From CATOSD01 sp965226695 (GTDB lineage Bacteria > Chloroflexota > Dehalococcoidia > Lucifugimonadales > CATOSD01), in the NCBI GenBank assembly GCA_965226695.1, contig OZ245405.1:1116001-1180000 (forward strand): 64,000 nt of DNA, read 5' to 3'. Within the stretch, counting starts at the first letter, position 1; the number at the start of each line of letters is the position of its first letter. A program made the position numbers and the translations under genes. The notes beneath the pieces are model-generated. The model had not been told where the DNA came from and did no database searches. It saw only the letters and a list, made by a program, of their open reading frames with translations. Below are positions 36,456 through 45,587 of this stretch, one piece after another.

Positions 36456-38174
36456 ATGGCCTCTTACGAACACCTCCAGATCGCCAGGGCTATTTGCGAA
36501 CTGGACCAACCGCCAACGGACAACCACGAGTATTCTTCTTGGGTCAGGGCAGCTGCACACCTGCAGCTATTGAGACAAAACGCAAGAGAAGACGAAATTG
36601 TTGTCTACGCCTACTCGAGACCAACCTTCATCCACGCCGTTATTGCCAAGCAATTTGAAGTAACTCCGTCGCACACGGAAGATCTACTTGATTGGAACAG
36701 CAACCCGTACACGGCCCGGGCGGGATATGCCTGGACTGGTCCTGCACAAGACATGCGTGTCGAGTTTGCAGATACCAACTCAGTACCAAGTTCGTTGACG
36801 CATCGGCAAAACCTAGTATTCGGCCGTCGGATGGAAGGACTGGATGAACCCTACTATTACGAACTACTACAAGAATTTGCCCATGCTACAGAGATTCACT
36901 GGCGAGAGGAGCAGCGAGCCTATTGCCGCATCGACGAGAACGGAGACCTAGAGCCAGTCGTCTCGATTACTAAACGGGATGCCAAGAGCGGGTTAACACT
37001 CATAACGTGCAAGAGAGAACCTCTTGAGCAATATCTTGCAGCCACCGAGAGCTTACTGGTGCGGTTTTTCGATTTTACGATGGTGAAAAATGATGAATTC
37101 ACATCATGGCGTGGCGGAGTGAGGGAAAGGAAGGTCGAAACCCAGAACCTCTTCTTTGATCAATGCGTCCATCCTGATGGGCATGGGTTCACGCGGGGGG
37201 CCCAAGTATTGCCAATAGCAACGCCCAAACAGATACTCTTCAGATCCATAATAGAACCAATGCCGCGGCGGAGTGGTCGCAAGTACACCAGCTTCATTGC
37301 CTTCGACTGGAGGAACGACAATGTAGAGGAGATATCAACCGATCCAGAGCACACAACCAATTATTTTCAGACTGAAGGCAACTCGCTTCCGTTTGAACTC
37401 TCGCCCGCATTCTTCAGGCCAGAGGTTCTATTGAAGTACAAAACAGACCGGGACAAGTACACCATTGACGAGGCAACACGGTATATCGCTTGCCGCGGCG
37501 CATGGGCACTGAAGTCATATGACATCAACGAAGCCGGCCAGGTGCACGCCTACGTCTGTGACTTGCGAAACCTACCATATCAGGAGCAATTACATTGGAA
37601 GAGCTACAACGAAGAACCAAAAGAGGGTATCTCAAAGCGAGCGTACGAGAACGACTTCAAAGGAATCTGGTCGTCGCACATCACTGCATTGGAAAGGATT
37701 CTCCAGATCCTTCGGAGATGGGTAAAACAAGAGCCCGAATGGTGGATTATCCGAAATGAGCTTCACTTGCTCAGAGTCAACACTCCGGTTTCCAATAGTA
37801 GAGATGAGTGGGCGCATGCTTTTCTCGACCTCTCTAAGACGGTGATCGAGAACTTTCGCATTAGGGCTCTCCGGGCGGTTCTGCGTAACAAGGGGATTGC
37901 CCTTGAGAAGGATGACCGGCAGTTGGCCCTGTTGGAGAAAGTGGTCGCACTTCAAGGCCAAGTGGGCGGGCAAAGTGTCAGGCTAGAGGGTCTCAGAGAG
38001 TCACAACGAATTCGTACTCTCGCGCATGCGCTTAGCGGAGGAAGCGAGGCGGAAGATATAGCCCAACGTGCACTAATAGAATACGGTACTTACAGAAAGC
38101 ACTTTGAGCACGTCTGCAATCAAATAGCCGAAGAACTCGAAGTGATCGAAGGAACTCTCGAAACCAAGACGTGA
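36456..38174 (+). CDS. Large unknown protein of an AT-rich island
   Basis: 572 residues in a region much more AT-rich than its surroundings, a sign of transfer. It is soluble and has no clear catalytic motif that I recognise. Conserved-looking blocks include ESLLVRFFDFTMV, GAQVLPIATPKQIL, YTSFIAFDWRNDNVEEIS, FELSPAFFRPEVLLKYKTDRDKYTIDEATRYIACRGAWALKSYDIN and VCDLRNLPYQEQLHWKSYNEEPKEGISKRA. The last blocks recur in uncharacterised proteins of many prokaryotes (from memory). The C-terminal third is helical. It is followed by a broken DUF2971 gene; a defence or mobile-island role is inference only. Confidence 0.7.
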   Translation: MASYEHLQIARAICELDQPPTDNHEYSSWVRAAAHLQLLRQNAREDEIVVYAYSRPTFIHAVIAKQFEVTPSHTEDLLDWNSNPYTARAGYAWTGPAQDMRVEFADTNSVPSSLTHRQNLVFGRRMEGLDEPYYYELLQEFAHATEIHWREEQRAYCRIDENGDLEPVVSITKRDAKSGLTLITCKREPLEQYLAATESLLVRFFDFTMVKNDEFTSWRGGVRERKVETQNLFFDQCVHPDGHGFTRGAQVLPIATPKQILFRSIIEPMPRRSGRKYTSFIAFDWRNDNVEEISTDPEHTTNYFQTEGNSLPFELSPAFFRPEVLLKYKTDRDKYTIDEATRYIACRGAWALKSYDINEAGQVHAYVCDLRNLPYQEQLHWKSYNEEPKEGISKRAYENDFKGIWSSHITALERILQILRRWVKQEPEWWIIRNELHLLRVNTPVSNSRDEWAHAFLDLSKTVIENFRIRALRAVLRNKGIALEKDDRQLALLEKVVALQGQVGGQSVRLEGLRESQRIRTLAHALSGGSEAEDIAQRALIEYGTYRKHFEHVCNQIAEELEVIEGTLETKT

Positions 38175-38278
38175 TTCTACACCGGGCGGCCAACACCCCG
38201 ATACGAGTGGATATGTCAGAGTCGACGGCGACGGAATCGCCCGCCCAACCGTCGCAATCAGGAATGTCGTAGGACTTC

Positions 38279-39084
38279 ATGGACATCCTTTACAAATACG
38301 TAACCTCAGCCACAGTTCTTACCTGCATTCCAGAGGTAGGTGACGGTACACTCCGCGCAACTCAGCCGGCGTCACTTAACGACCCGTTCGAAAGTGCGGT
38401 TGCGCCCATGTACGTCTTTCCGAACGACACGGATGAGAACCGAGAATTAGCGAAGGTCCTAACAGACATAAACCCAAACAAGCGAGTCACAGAGGAAGAC
38501 ATACTCAATGCAAGGCAACAGCACGGTAGCCTGTTCACGCGCCAAATGTTCACGGAGCAGGTTTCGACAAGATTTGGTATCGTCTCGTTTACGGCTGACC
38601 CCTTCCATCCGCTAATGTGGTCTCACTACACTAACGATGGCTCTGGCTTCGTATTCGGGTACGACGCATCGATCCTCAACGACCTAGCCGGTCCAGAGGG
38701 GTGCCTTCGGATGGTCAATTATGGTGACCGACTCCCCCTGATTGCCGGGCCGATCGTCCTTGCTTGACCAGAGTCCAATCTCCCAAAGCTACTGTAAACA
38801 AAGAGTCAACACTGGTCTTACGAAATCGAATGGCGCCTCACAGTAGAGTTGAGCAGGACCATAGGCACTGGAGAAACGGACCAGCACTGTCAACCTGTCA
38901 ATCTGGTACAGGTCCCAAATGAAGCGGTAGTTTTAGGGTGTACTACACCGAGAGAACACCAAGCGAGTCGCTTAAGTTGATCCGAGATCGCTTGGCAGAC
39001 AAGAATAACCGATACCGGGGAGGACATCCACGGAAGCTAGTCCTGTCCTCTACATCGTACGGCTATGAAGAAGTTGTGGATTGA
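38279..39084 (+). pseudogene. DUF2971-family gene broken by two stops and a frameshift
   Basis: The first frame (MDILYKYVTSATVLTCIPEVGDGTLRATQPASLNDPFES ... FTADPFHPLMWSHYTNDGSGFVFGYD) is the N-terminal DUF2971 pattern but stops at TGA 38765. The same frame has TAA at 38795 and then resumes family-like sequence (HWSYEIEWRLTVELSRTIGTGE ... QPVNLVQVPNEAVV). Near 38935 the match moves to another frame (VYYTERTPSESLKLIRDRLADKNNRYRGG) ending at 39084. The TGA does not replace a known Cys/Sec site and a TAA follows, so recoding is unlikely. Confidence 0.75.
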
Positions 39085-39231
39085 CTGGGCTAGTTGCCTT
39101 CCGAGAAAGCCTCAGATATGCACAATTTCAACGGCCAGAGCGTGGCTCTCGCATGTCACCGGTCAGTTCCAACTATCAACTGGTAGGGCATGTGAGACTC
39201 GAAAGCGCGCAACGGATGCGGCGCGCACCCC

Positions 39232-40223
39232 CTACCCCTGCGGCGGTATCACCAGGACGGGGTTGCCGGACGTGCGGACCAGCGTCTCGGTCACGCTGCC
39301 CAGCACCCAGCGTGAGATGTCTGAGCGCCCGTGCGTGGCCATGGCAATGATGTCGTAGTCGTGCTCGTGGGCCACGTCGGCGATGGCCGACGCCGGCGTG
39401 CCCAGGACTACCCTCGTGTCCACGTCGACGCCCTTGTCACTCAGCGTGGAAGCCACCTCTCCCAGGTACTCGGTGGCTTCTTTCTCCACCTCCGCCTGTA
39501 TCCTCGCGTCCGCCGGGTAGTACATGCTCTCGGGGTGTCCCGACGTGCTTGCGTCCAGCCTCAGCACCTTGACCAGCGTAACCCTGAGCGGCATGGCCTG
39601 GGCGAGGCTTTCGACGTAGGGCAGCACGGCCTCGGCCAGCTCGGAGCCGTCGAGCGGCGCCAGCAAGCTGGTCATCTGCGCGGCGGGCTCTTGGTGGTAC
39701 TTGCGGGCCCGCTCCGGCGTTATGGCGAGCACGGGAACGTTAACCGAGTGGATCAATTTGTCCGTCACGCTGCCCAACACGCCCCGGGCAATCAGGTTTC
39801 TGCCGTGTGTGGACATGGCGATGAGGTCGCAACCCTCGTTCTCGGCGATAGTCGCTATCTGCTCGGCGGGTGTGCCAAGCACGACCCTGCCCTCCGCCAC
39901 ATTCGCTCCCTGCCCTCGCAGCCTCTCCGCGACCTCGCGCAGGTTCGCCTCGGCGCGCCGCTCCACGTTTTCCAGGATCTGCTGCACGAACGGGCCGCTC
40001 TCCTCGTGACGGCGCGTATGGGCCTGCTCGCGCTCCTCGGCCGGCACTCGCCCGCCGGACGATTCGCCCCGCAGCGCGGCGGGGATTTCCAGCATATCCG
40101 GGTCTACGACCGTGATCAGCGTTATGCGGGCGCCAACTCCGGCGGCTATCTGAGCGACGTAGGGCAGAATGCCCTCGGCCAGCTCGGAACCGTCCAGGGG
40201 GACCAGAACACGCTAGTGAACAT
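39232..40223 (-). pseudogene. Tandem universal stress protein with a 5' frameshift
   Basis: The body (39232-40095 and upstream) encodes two UspA domains. The second begins SLLAPLDGSELAEAVLPYVESLAQAM and ends ATHGRSDISRWVLGSVTETLVRTSGNPVLVIPP, with the GxxG-x9-GS ATP-binding pattern; the first ends STHGRNLIARGVLGSVTDKLIHSVNVPVLAI. The natural start MFTSV at ATG 40223 is out of frame with VLVPLDGSELAEGILPYVAQIAAG that should follow. The sequence GCGTGTTCTGG instead of GCGTTCTGG is a two-base GT duplication. The downstream frame has a TAG before RVLVPLDG, so no good start exists. It may be a real lesion or an assembly indel. Confidence 0.7.
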
Positions 40224-40253
40224 TTCACCGGACTCCTCTTGCGGGGCGGTGGC

Positions 40254-41105
40254 CTAGCTCACGCCCTGCTCGGCCAGGTAGTCGTGCAGCCTCTGGAGCG
40301 CGCGGCTGTTCTCCTCCAGCGTAAAGCCGTCCACCTTGTACTCCTGCTTGGCGCTCATGCCGTCCACCGCGCCCAGGTCGACGGTGCGCCGGACGAGGTC
40401 CTGCTCCGCCTCGATGCTGGGAAGCAGGTTGCGGCTGCTCAGCTTGGACATGGACGCCGCCAGCCCGTAGCCGCCCCAGTTGGACACGCTGCTAATCACC
40501 AGCTTGCTCACCTCGGTCACGCAGGGAATCTTCACCAGCGTGGGCACCTCGGTCACTTGCCTGGCCAGGTTGCCCATGCCTATCTCGTTTCCACCGTCGC
40601 CGATGCCCACGGTGTGCGGGTGGCCCGACACGAGGTAGTCGATGCGCGCGTTGTAGGGCGTGATGTCCTGGCCGTGCATGTTGCGGAACAGCCCTTCGTC
40701 GGTGAGGCCGCAGCGCTCTATGGAGATGACGATGGACGGATCGATCTCGTTCAGCAGCTCGTCGGCGCAGCGCTTGCTTGCCTCGTCGTCGGCGATGGCG
40801 AAGTCCACGACGCGAGCGCCGTCGCCCGCGGCCGCCTCCATGAGCGGCAGCGAGTACTGGTCGGTCACGTACACGACGTCGTTGCCGAGCGCCCTCAGCG
40901 CGTCGCCAATCACGATAGCGCCGGCCGGGCCGTCGGTCTCAACGGCGCCCGCGGCCAGGATGTAGAAGCCCGTGATGACGATTGCGGTTCCGGGGTGCTC
41001 CAGCACCAGCGCTCCGGCCTGGTCGCAGAAGTCGTCGGGCAGGTGGGCCCGCAGCGCGGATATCCCGCGCCGGTCGTTGTCAAGGATGATGTCTTCGATG
41101 CTCAT
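40254..41105 (-). CDS. D-glutamate cyclase C-terminal-domain-like protein (DUF4392)
   Basis: 283 residues from ATG 41105 after GAGGAG. The sequence TAIVITGFYILAAGAVETDGPAGAIVIGDALRALGNDVVYVTD, then IVISIERCGLTDEGLFRNMHGQDITPYNARIDYL and GIGDGGNEIGMGNL, is the DUF4392 domain, the catalytic half of vertebrate D-glutamate cyclase (DGLUCY), which converts D-glutamate to 5-oxo-D-proline. The adjacent upstream gene is DUF1445, the other half of the animal protein, which strengthens the assignment. It lies 51 bases downstream of the DUF1445 gene on the same strand. Confidence 0.85.
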   Translation of the reverse strand: MSIEDIILDNDRRGISALRAHLPDDFCDQAGALVLEHPGTAIVITGFYILAAGAVETDGPAGAIVIGDALRALGNDVVYVTDQYSLPLMEAAAGDGARVVDFAIADDEASKRCADELLNEIDPSIVISIERCGLTDEGLFRNMHGQDITPYNARIDYLVSGHPHTVGIGDGGNEIGMGNLARQVTEVPTLVKIPCVTEVSKLVISSVSNWGGYGLAASMSKLSSRNLLPSIEAEQDLVRRTVDLGAVDGMSAKQEYKVDGFTLEENSRALQRLHDYLAEQGVS

Positions 41106-41156
41106 CGGTGGCTCCTCTGCTCTCCCGCCTGCGGGAGGCATGACCGGTCTCGCGGG

Positions 41157-41951
41157 CTAGAGTACGGAAACGTCCTCGTCCTGCATGTCGGTTATGAACA
41201 TGTAGCCGGGCGCGTGGGTGATCATGAATGGCGGGCGGGACTTCATGGCCACGGCCTGTGGCGTGACGCCGCACGCCCAGAACACGGGTACCTCGCCGTC
41301 CTTGATCTCCACCGCCTCCCCCATGTCGGGGCTGAACACGTCGCGGATGCCTATCGCGGCGGGGTCGCCGACGTGCACCGGCGCGCCGTGGACGGCCGGG
41401 AAGCGGGATGTCACCTGCACCGCGCGCACCACCTTGTCATGGGGTATAGGGCGCATGGACACCACCATGGGGCCGGCGAAGCCGCCCGCCCGCGTGGTCT
41501 GCATGTTGGTGATGAACATGGGTACGATGGTGCCGCATTCGTTGTGACGCAGTGAAATGCCGGCCTTCACAAGTGCGGACTCGAATGAGAAGCTGCACCC
41601 CAGCAGGAAGGACACCAGGTCGTCCCGCCAGAACTCGGACAGGTCGGTGACCTCGTCGGTCAGTTCGCCGTACTGGTAGATTCGGTACTTCGGCACGTCG
41701 AAGCGCAGGTCCGCGTCGGGGGCGGTTTGCGCGGGCACGCTGGACCCGGCCTCCACCACCTCGAGAAGCGGGCACGGCTTTGGGTTGCGCTGGCAGAACA
41801 GCAGAAAGTCGAAGGCCAGCTCCCTGGGAAGAATGGCAAGGTTGGCCTGAACGTTGCCCGGCGCCATGCCGCTGGTGGTCTGCACCAGCTCGTCGTAGCG
41901 GAACATCTTGCGCAGATCGGGCGCGCTGGTCGGCAATGCTGAAAGCTGCAT
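41157..41951 (-). CDS. DUF1445/YcsI-family protein (putative hydro-lyase)
   Basis: 264 residues: MAPGNVQANLAILPRELAFDFLLFCQRNPKPCPLLEV, FWRDDLVSFLLGCSFSFESALVKAGI, GFAGPMVVSMRPIP and EVPVFWACGVTPQAVAMKSRPPFMITHAPGYMFITD are the hallmark DUF1445 blocks. In animals this domain is fused to DUF4392 in D-glutamate cyclase. Its bacterial activity is unproven, and databases label it a putative hydro-lyase. It is likely the first gene of a two-gene operon with the DUF4392 gene. Confidence 0.9.
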   Translation of the reverse strand: MQLSALPTSAPDLRKMFRYDELVQTTSGMAPGNVQANLAILPRELAFDFLLFCQRNPKPCPLLEVVEAGSSVPAQTAPDADLRFDVPKYRIYQYGELTDEVTDLSEFWRDDLVSFLLGCSFSFESALVKAGISLRHNECGTIVPMFITNMQTTRAGGFAGPMVVSMRPIPHDKVVRAVQVTSRFPAVHGAPVHVGDPAAIGIRDVFSPDMGEAVEIKDGEVPVFWACGVTPQAVAMKSRPPFMITHAPGYMFITDMQDEDVSVL

Positions 41952-42052
41952 GTGTATACCCTCTGGCGGCTTGGAATCGGGACGGGCTTCCCGCGCCCGC
42001 CGCGCCGTGCGAGTTGGCGCAGAGGTAGGTTACTATCGGGCGGGCAGGGTAG

Positions 42053-43105
42053 TCAAGAAACGGACGGAGCGCCATCCAGGAACAGCGTCGCGTCGCCAAA
42101 GCTGTAGAAGCGGTACCGGCGCTCTATCGCCTCGCGGTAGCGCTTCAGCACCAACTCCCTGCCCGCGAACGCGCTCAACAACATGAGCAGCGTAGAGCGC
42201 GGCAGGTGGAAGTTGGTCAGCAGGCCGTCGATTACGCGGAAGCGGTGTCCGGGCCGTATGAACAGGTCGGCCCAGCCCGAGCCGGCCTCGACGGGCGCGC
42301 TCGGACTACCGCCCGACAGGGCGACGTGCTCCAGCAGCCGCGTCGGCGTGGTGCCTACGGCGATTACGCGCCGACCCTCTCTCTTTGCGGTGTTCACGGC
42401 GTCGGCGGCCTGCTGTGACAGGGTGTAGCGCTCGGCGTGCATCTCGTGTGAGGCCGGGTCGTCGACCTTCACCAGGCGAAACGTGCCCCAGCCCACGTGC
42501 AGCGTCACGAACGCCGTCTCGATCCCTGCCGCCCGCAGCTCGCTGAGCAGCGCCGGCGTGAAATGCAGCCCCGCGGTTGGCGCGGCCACGCTGCCCTCGA
42601 CCCGCGAGTAGACCGTCTGGTAGCGTTCGCCGTCGCCCAGCGGCTGGCGAATGTAGGGCGGCAGCGGCATCGCCCCCACCTCGCCAAGGCTGTCCTCTCC
42701 GCGCAGTCGCACGATTCGCGCGCCGCTCGCATCCACCTCCAGCACCTCCGCGCTCATCTCGGCCTCTGCGCTCGAGAACTCCACGACGGCGCCCGGTCCG
42801 AGCCGGCGGCCCGGTCTCGCCAGCGCGCGCCACACTCCGGGCGACAGCCTCTCAAGCAACAGCAGCTCCACCCTGCCGCCGGTGACGGCGCGGCGACCGA
42901 CCAGCCGCGCGGGAGTGACCCTGCTGTCGTTCATCACCAGCACGTCGCCGGGCGACAGGATGCGGGGAAGCTCGGAGAAGAGCGTATGACGAGCCGGCGC
43001 CCCGTCCAGCGGCACCACCATCAGCCGCGACGAGTCGCGCCGCTCGAGAGGCGTCTGCGCTATCAGCTCGGGTGGGAGGTCGTAATCGAAGTCGCCGGTG
43101 TTCAT
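42053..43105 (-). CDS. queA: S-adenosylmethionine:tRNA ribosyltransferase-isomerase
   Basis: 350 residues, full length. Family blocks are DFDYDLPPELIAQTPLERRDSSRLMVV, LVMNDSRVTPARLVGRR, the PTAGLHFTP loop, FVTLHVGWGTFRLVKVDD, ERYTLSQQAADAVNTAKREGRRVIAVGTT and LLTNFHLPRSTLLMLLSAFAGRE. QueA transfers the ribosyl group of SAM to 7-aminomethyl-deazaguanine in tRNA, giving epoxyqueuosine at wobble position 34. Downstream of folD by 16 bases on the same strand. Confidence 0.96.
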   Translation of the reverse strand: MNTGDFDYDLPPELIAQTPLERRDSSRLMVVPLDGAPARHTLFSELPRILSPGDVLVMNDSRVTPARLVGRRAVTGGRVELLLLERLSPGVWRALARPGRRLGPGAVVEFSSAEAEMSAEVLEVDASGARIVRLRGEDSLGEVGAMPLPPYIRQPLGDGERYQTVYSRVEGSVAAPTAGLHFTPALLSELRAAGIETAFVTLHVGWGTFRLVKVDDPASHEMHAERYTLSQQAADAVNTAKREGRRVIAVGTTPTRLLEHVALSGGSPSAPVEAGSGWADLFIRPGHRFRVIDGLLTNFHLPRSTLLMLLSAFAGRELVLKRYREAIERRYRFYSFGDATLFLDGAPSVS

Positions 43106-43121
43106 TCCCGGAGCGGGGGTC

Positions 43122-44027
43122 TCAGGCGTGGCCGTCGAGCTCGGGGTGTACCGACAGCCGCGCAGCCTTGAGGGTGTTCACCAGCAGCATGGCGATGGTC
43201 ATCGGGCCAACGCCGCCCGGCACGGGCGTTATCGCCCCGGCCTTCTGCCTCACCGGTCCGTAGGCCACGTCGCCCACCAGCCGGTAGCCGCGCTCGCGGT
43301 CCGGCGCGTCGACGCGGTTGGTGCCGACGTCTATGACGACAGCGCCCTCCTTCACCATGTCCGCCGTGATGAGCCGTGGCTGCCCCATCGCCGCGATCAG
43401 TATGTCCGCGCCGCGCGTGACCTCGGCCAGGTTCGCCGTGCGCGTGTGGCAGACCGTGACGGTTGCGTTCGAACCTTCCAGCCGCTGCATCAGCAGGTTG
43501 GCGATGGGTTTGCCCACGATGTTGCTTCTGCCGCACACCACAACGTTCTTGCCCGACGGGTCGTTGCCGGTGCGCAGCAACAACTGCTGAATGCCCGCCG
43601 GAGTCGCCGAAACGAAGCGGGGCCTGCCCGCCATGAGGCGGCCCATGTTGTTCGGATGAAGCCCGTCGACGTCCTTCATCGGGTCGATCGACTCTATTAC
43701 GGCGTTCTCGTCCACGTGGTCGGGCAGGGGAAGCTGCACCAGTATGCCGTGAAACCGGTCGTCGGCGTTCAGCCGCGCCACCAGCGACAGCACCTCGTCC
43801 TGGGTGGTGTCCGCCGGCCGCAGGAAGATCTCAGCCATCAGCCCCGCGGCGGTGGCCTCGCGCTGCTTGTTGCGGACGTATATCGCCGACGCGGGATCGT
43901 CGCCCACCAGCACCGCGGCAAGTCCGGGCGTCACGCCGTGCTTTTCCTTCATCTCGGCCGCCCCCTCCGCGACCTCTTCCCGGATCTCGGCGGCCATGGC
44001 CGCGCCGTCTATTCGCAATGCGGGCAT
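43122..44027 (-). CDS. folD: Bifunctional methylenetetrahydrofolate dehydrogenase/cyclohydrolase
   Basis: 301 residues from ATG 44027, eight bases after AGGAGG. Landmarks are LAAVLVGDDPASAIYVRNKQREATAAGL, ILVQLPLPDHVDENAVIESIDPMKDVDGLHPNNMGRL, VVVCGRSNIVGKPIANLLMQR and PVPGGVGPMTIAMLLVNT. It interconverts 5,10-methylene- and 10-formyl-tetrahydrofolate with NADP in one-carbon metabolism. A TATAAT box on the minus strand at 44078-44083 is a suitable promoter for folD-queA. Confidence 0.96.
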   Translation of the reverse strand: MPALRIDGAAMAAEIREEVAEGAAEMKEKHGVTPGLAAVLVGDDPASAIYVRNKQREATAAGLMAEIFLRPADTTQDEVLSLVARLNADDRFHGILVQLPLPDHVDENAVIESIDPMKDVDGLHPNNMGRLMAGRPRFVSATPAGIQQLLLRTGNDPSGKNVVVCGRSNIVGKPIANLLMQRLEGSNATVTVCHTRTANLAEVTRGADILIAAMGQPRLITADMVKEGAVVIDVGTNRVDAPDRERGYRLVGDVAYGPVRQKAGAITPVPGGVGPMTIAMLLVNTLKAARLSVHPELDGHA

Positions 44028-44077
44028 AGGACGCGCCTCCTGTCGCGGGCCTTCGAGCGGCCCTGGATGTTGGCCCA

Positions 44078-44144
44078 ATTATAGGGGTTTGCCGCCGCCT
44101 AATGTAAGAGTGAGCTTTCAAGCGCCGACGGTGCGGACTATAAT
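44078..44144. promoter_or_regulatory. Divergent -10 boxes between folD and acpS
   Basis: A perfect TATAAT on the minus strand (44083-44078) faces folD, and a perfect TATAAT on the plus strand (44139-44144) faces acpS. The plus-strand -35 candidate is TTTCAA with a 17-base spacer; the minus-strand -35 is weak. Confidence 0.5.
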
Positions 44145-44188
44145 GGCGGCTGCCCGGCTGGAGTGGCCGGAGGGGATTTGCGAGAGCC

Positions 44189-44596
44189 ATGACGCTAGTC
44201 ACTGGTGTGGACATTATAGAGATAGAGCGAGTCCGGCGCGTTGCGCGGAAGTACGGCGAGAGGTTCGCGCGCCGCATCTACACGGAGGGCGAGATCGTTT
44301 TCTGCCGGGGACGCGCGCCGCAGCTCGCGGGGCGATTCGCTGCCAAGGAGGCGGTGATGAAGGCGCTCGGCACCGGAATCCGCGGTGTGTCCTGGAAGGA
44401 CATCGAGGTGGTGCGCCGCAGAGGCAGCGCGCCCACGGTGCGGCTGCACGGCAAGGCGCTCGCCCGCGCCGAGCTGCTGGGTATCGAACAGCTGGCCCTG
44501 TCTATCTCGCACTCCCGCGACTACGCAGTCGCCATGGTCGTCGCCGAGAGCCGGCACGAGAACACGCTGCCGGTGAGACGAAACAGGCGGCGATGA
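44189..44596 (+). CDS. acpS: Holo-[acyl-carrier-protein] synthase
   Basis: 135 residues. VTGVDIIEIERV (Mg ligand Asp8), GRFAAKEAVMKALG (Glu54) and LSISHSRDYAVAMVV are the AcpS signature. The enzyme moves 4'-phosphopantetheine from CoA to apo-ACP for fatty acid synthesis. It is the first gene of a forward run with an LLM oxidoreductase, nnrDE and ubiE/menG. Confidence 0.95.
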   Translation: MTLVTGVDIIEIERVRRVARKYGERFARRIYTEGEIVFCRGRAPQLAGRFAAKEAVMKALGTGIRGVSWKDIEVVRRRGSAPTVRLHGKALARAELLGIEQLALSISHSRDYAVAMVVAESRHENTLPVRRNRRR

Positions 44597-44648
44597 ACGG
44601 CCCTACGCCGGAGAACTCGACCTGGGCCGCAAGGAGGAGCTACAGACA

Positions 44649-45575
44649 ATGCGAATAGGAATTTTCATTGGCTCGATGGGAGCCTCGTCAGGGCTGGACG
44701 GGCAGGTGCAGCAGGCCGTGGACGCCGAGAACGACGGCTTCGACAGCTTCTGGTCGGCGCAGGTCGCGGGCGTGGACGCGCTGACGCTGTTCGCGCTCGC
44801 CGGCCAGCGCACTGAGCGCATACGCATGGGCACGGCGGTCGTGCCCACCTTCCCACGCCACCCGGTGATGCTGGCGCAGCAGGCGCTCACGGCCAACGCC
44901 GCCACCGGCGGGCGGCTCGACCTGGGCATCGGGCTGTCGCACAGGCCCACCGTGGAGGAGCGCTGGGGTCTCCCGTTTGAGCGCCCCGCGCGGCACATGA
45001 GCGAGTACCTGACCGTGCTGCGTTCGCTTGTGGACGGCGGGAGCGCGCGGTTCGACGGCGAGATTTTCCGCGTGAACGCGGACATCGACGTCCCCAGCGC
45101 GGAAACGTTCCCGATCCTGGTGGCCGCCCTCGCGCCGCGAATGCTGCGCATCGCCGGCGAGCAGGCCGAGGGCACGGTCACCTGGATGGTGGGCCCCCAG
45201 ACGTTGCGGACTCACGTTGTGCCGCGCATTAGCGCCGCCGCCGCCGATGCGGGTCGTCCCGCGCCCCGCGTGTGCGTGGGCCTGCCCATAGCGGTCACCG
45301 ACGACCCTGTCGGCGCCCGCCTGCGTGCCGCCGAGAACTTTGGGCGCTACGGCCTGCTGCCGAGCTACCGGCGTATGCTGGACATAGAGGGCGTCGAGAG
45401 CCCCGCCGACATTGCCGTGGTGGGTAGCGAGGACGAGGTGACGGATCAGCTCCGCGTCGTCGCGGAGGCGGGCGCGACCGAGCTGTTGGCGTCCATCTTT
45501 CCCGATGGCGACGACGAGGAGGCGTCGGCAGCGCGCACGCGCGCGCTGCTCAAGTCGCTCGTCGGCAAGCTCTAG
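44649..45575 (+). CDS. LLM-class flavin-dependent oxidoreductase
   Basis: 308 residues, ATG 44649 after an AAGGAGG site. MRIGIFIGSMGASSGLDGQVQQAVDAENDGFDSFWSAQVAG, RIRMGTAVVPTFPRHPVMLAQQALTANAATGGRLDLGIGLSH and WMVGPQTLRTHVVPRI follow the bacterial luciferase-like/F420-dependent fold. The cofactor (FMN or F420) cannot be told from sequence alone. Such enzymes are numerous in SAR202-like Chloroflexota. It lies 12 bases before nnrDE. Confidence 0.9.
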   Translation: MRIGIFIGSMGASSGLDGQVQQAVDAENDGFDSFWSAQVAGVDALTLFALAGQRTERIRMGTAVVPTFPRHPVMLAQQALTANAATGGRLDLGIGLSHRPTVEERWGLPFERPARHMSEYLTVLRSLVDGGSARFDGEIFRVNADIDVPSAETFPILVAALAPRMLRIAGEQAEGTVTWMVGPQTLRTHVVPRISAAAADAGRPAPRVCVGLPIAVTDDPVGARLRAAENFGRYGLLPSYRRMLDIEGVESPADIAVVGSEDEVTDQLRVVAEAGATELLASIFPDGDDEEASAARTRALLKSLVGKL

Positions 45576-45587
45576 TCGCGCCTTGCA

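Noticed and set aside
36110..36658. Open frame upstream of the 36456 gene
   Set aside because: Low-complexity, Cys/Arg-rich translation in AT-rich intergenic DNA that overlaps the better-supported gene.
38765..38767. TGA in the DUF2971 gene as selenocysteine
   Set aside because: It is followed in frame by TAA after 30 bases and by a frameshift, and the site is not a conserved Cys.
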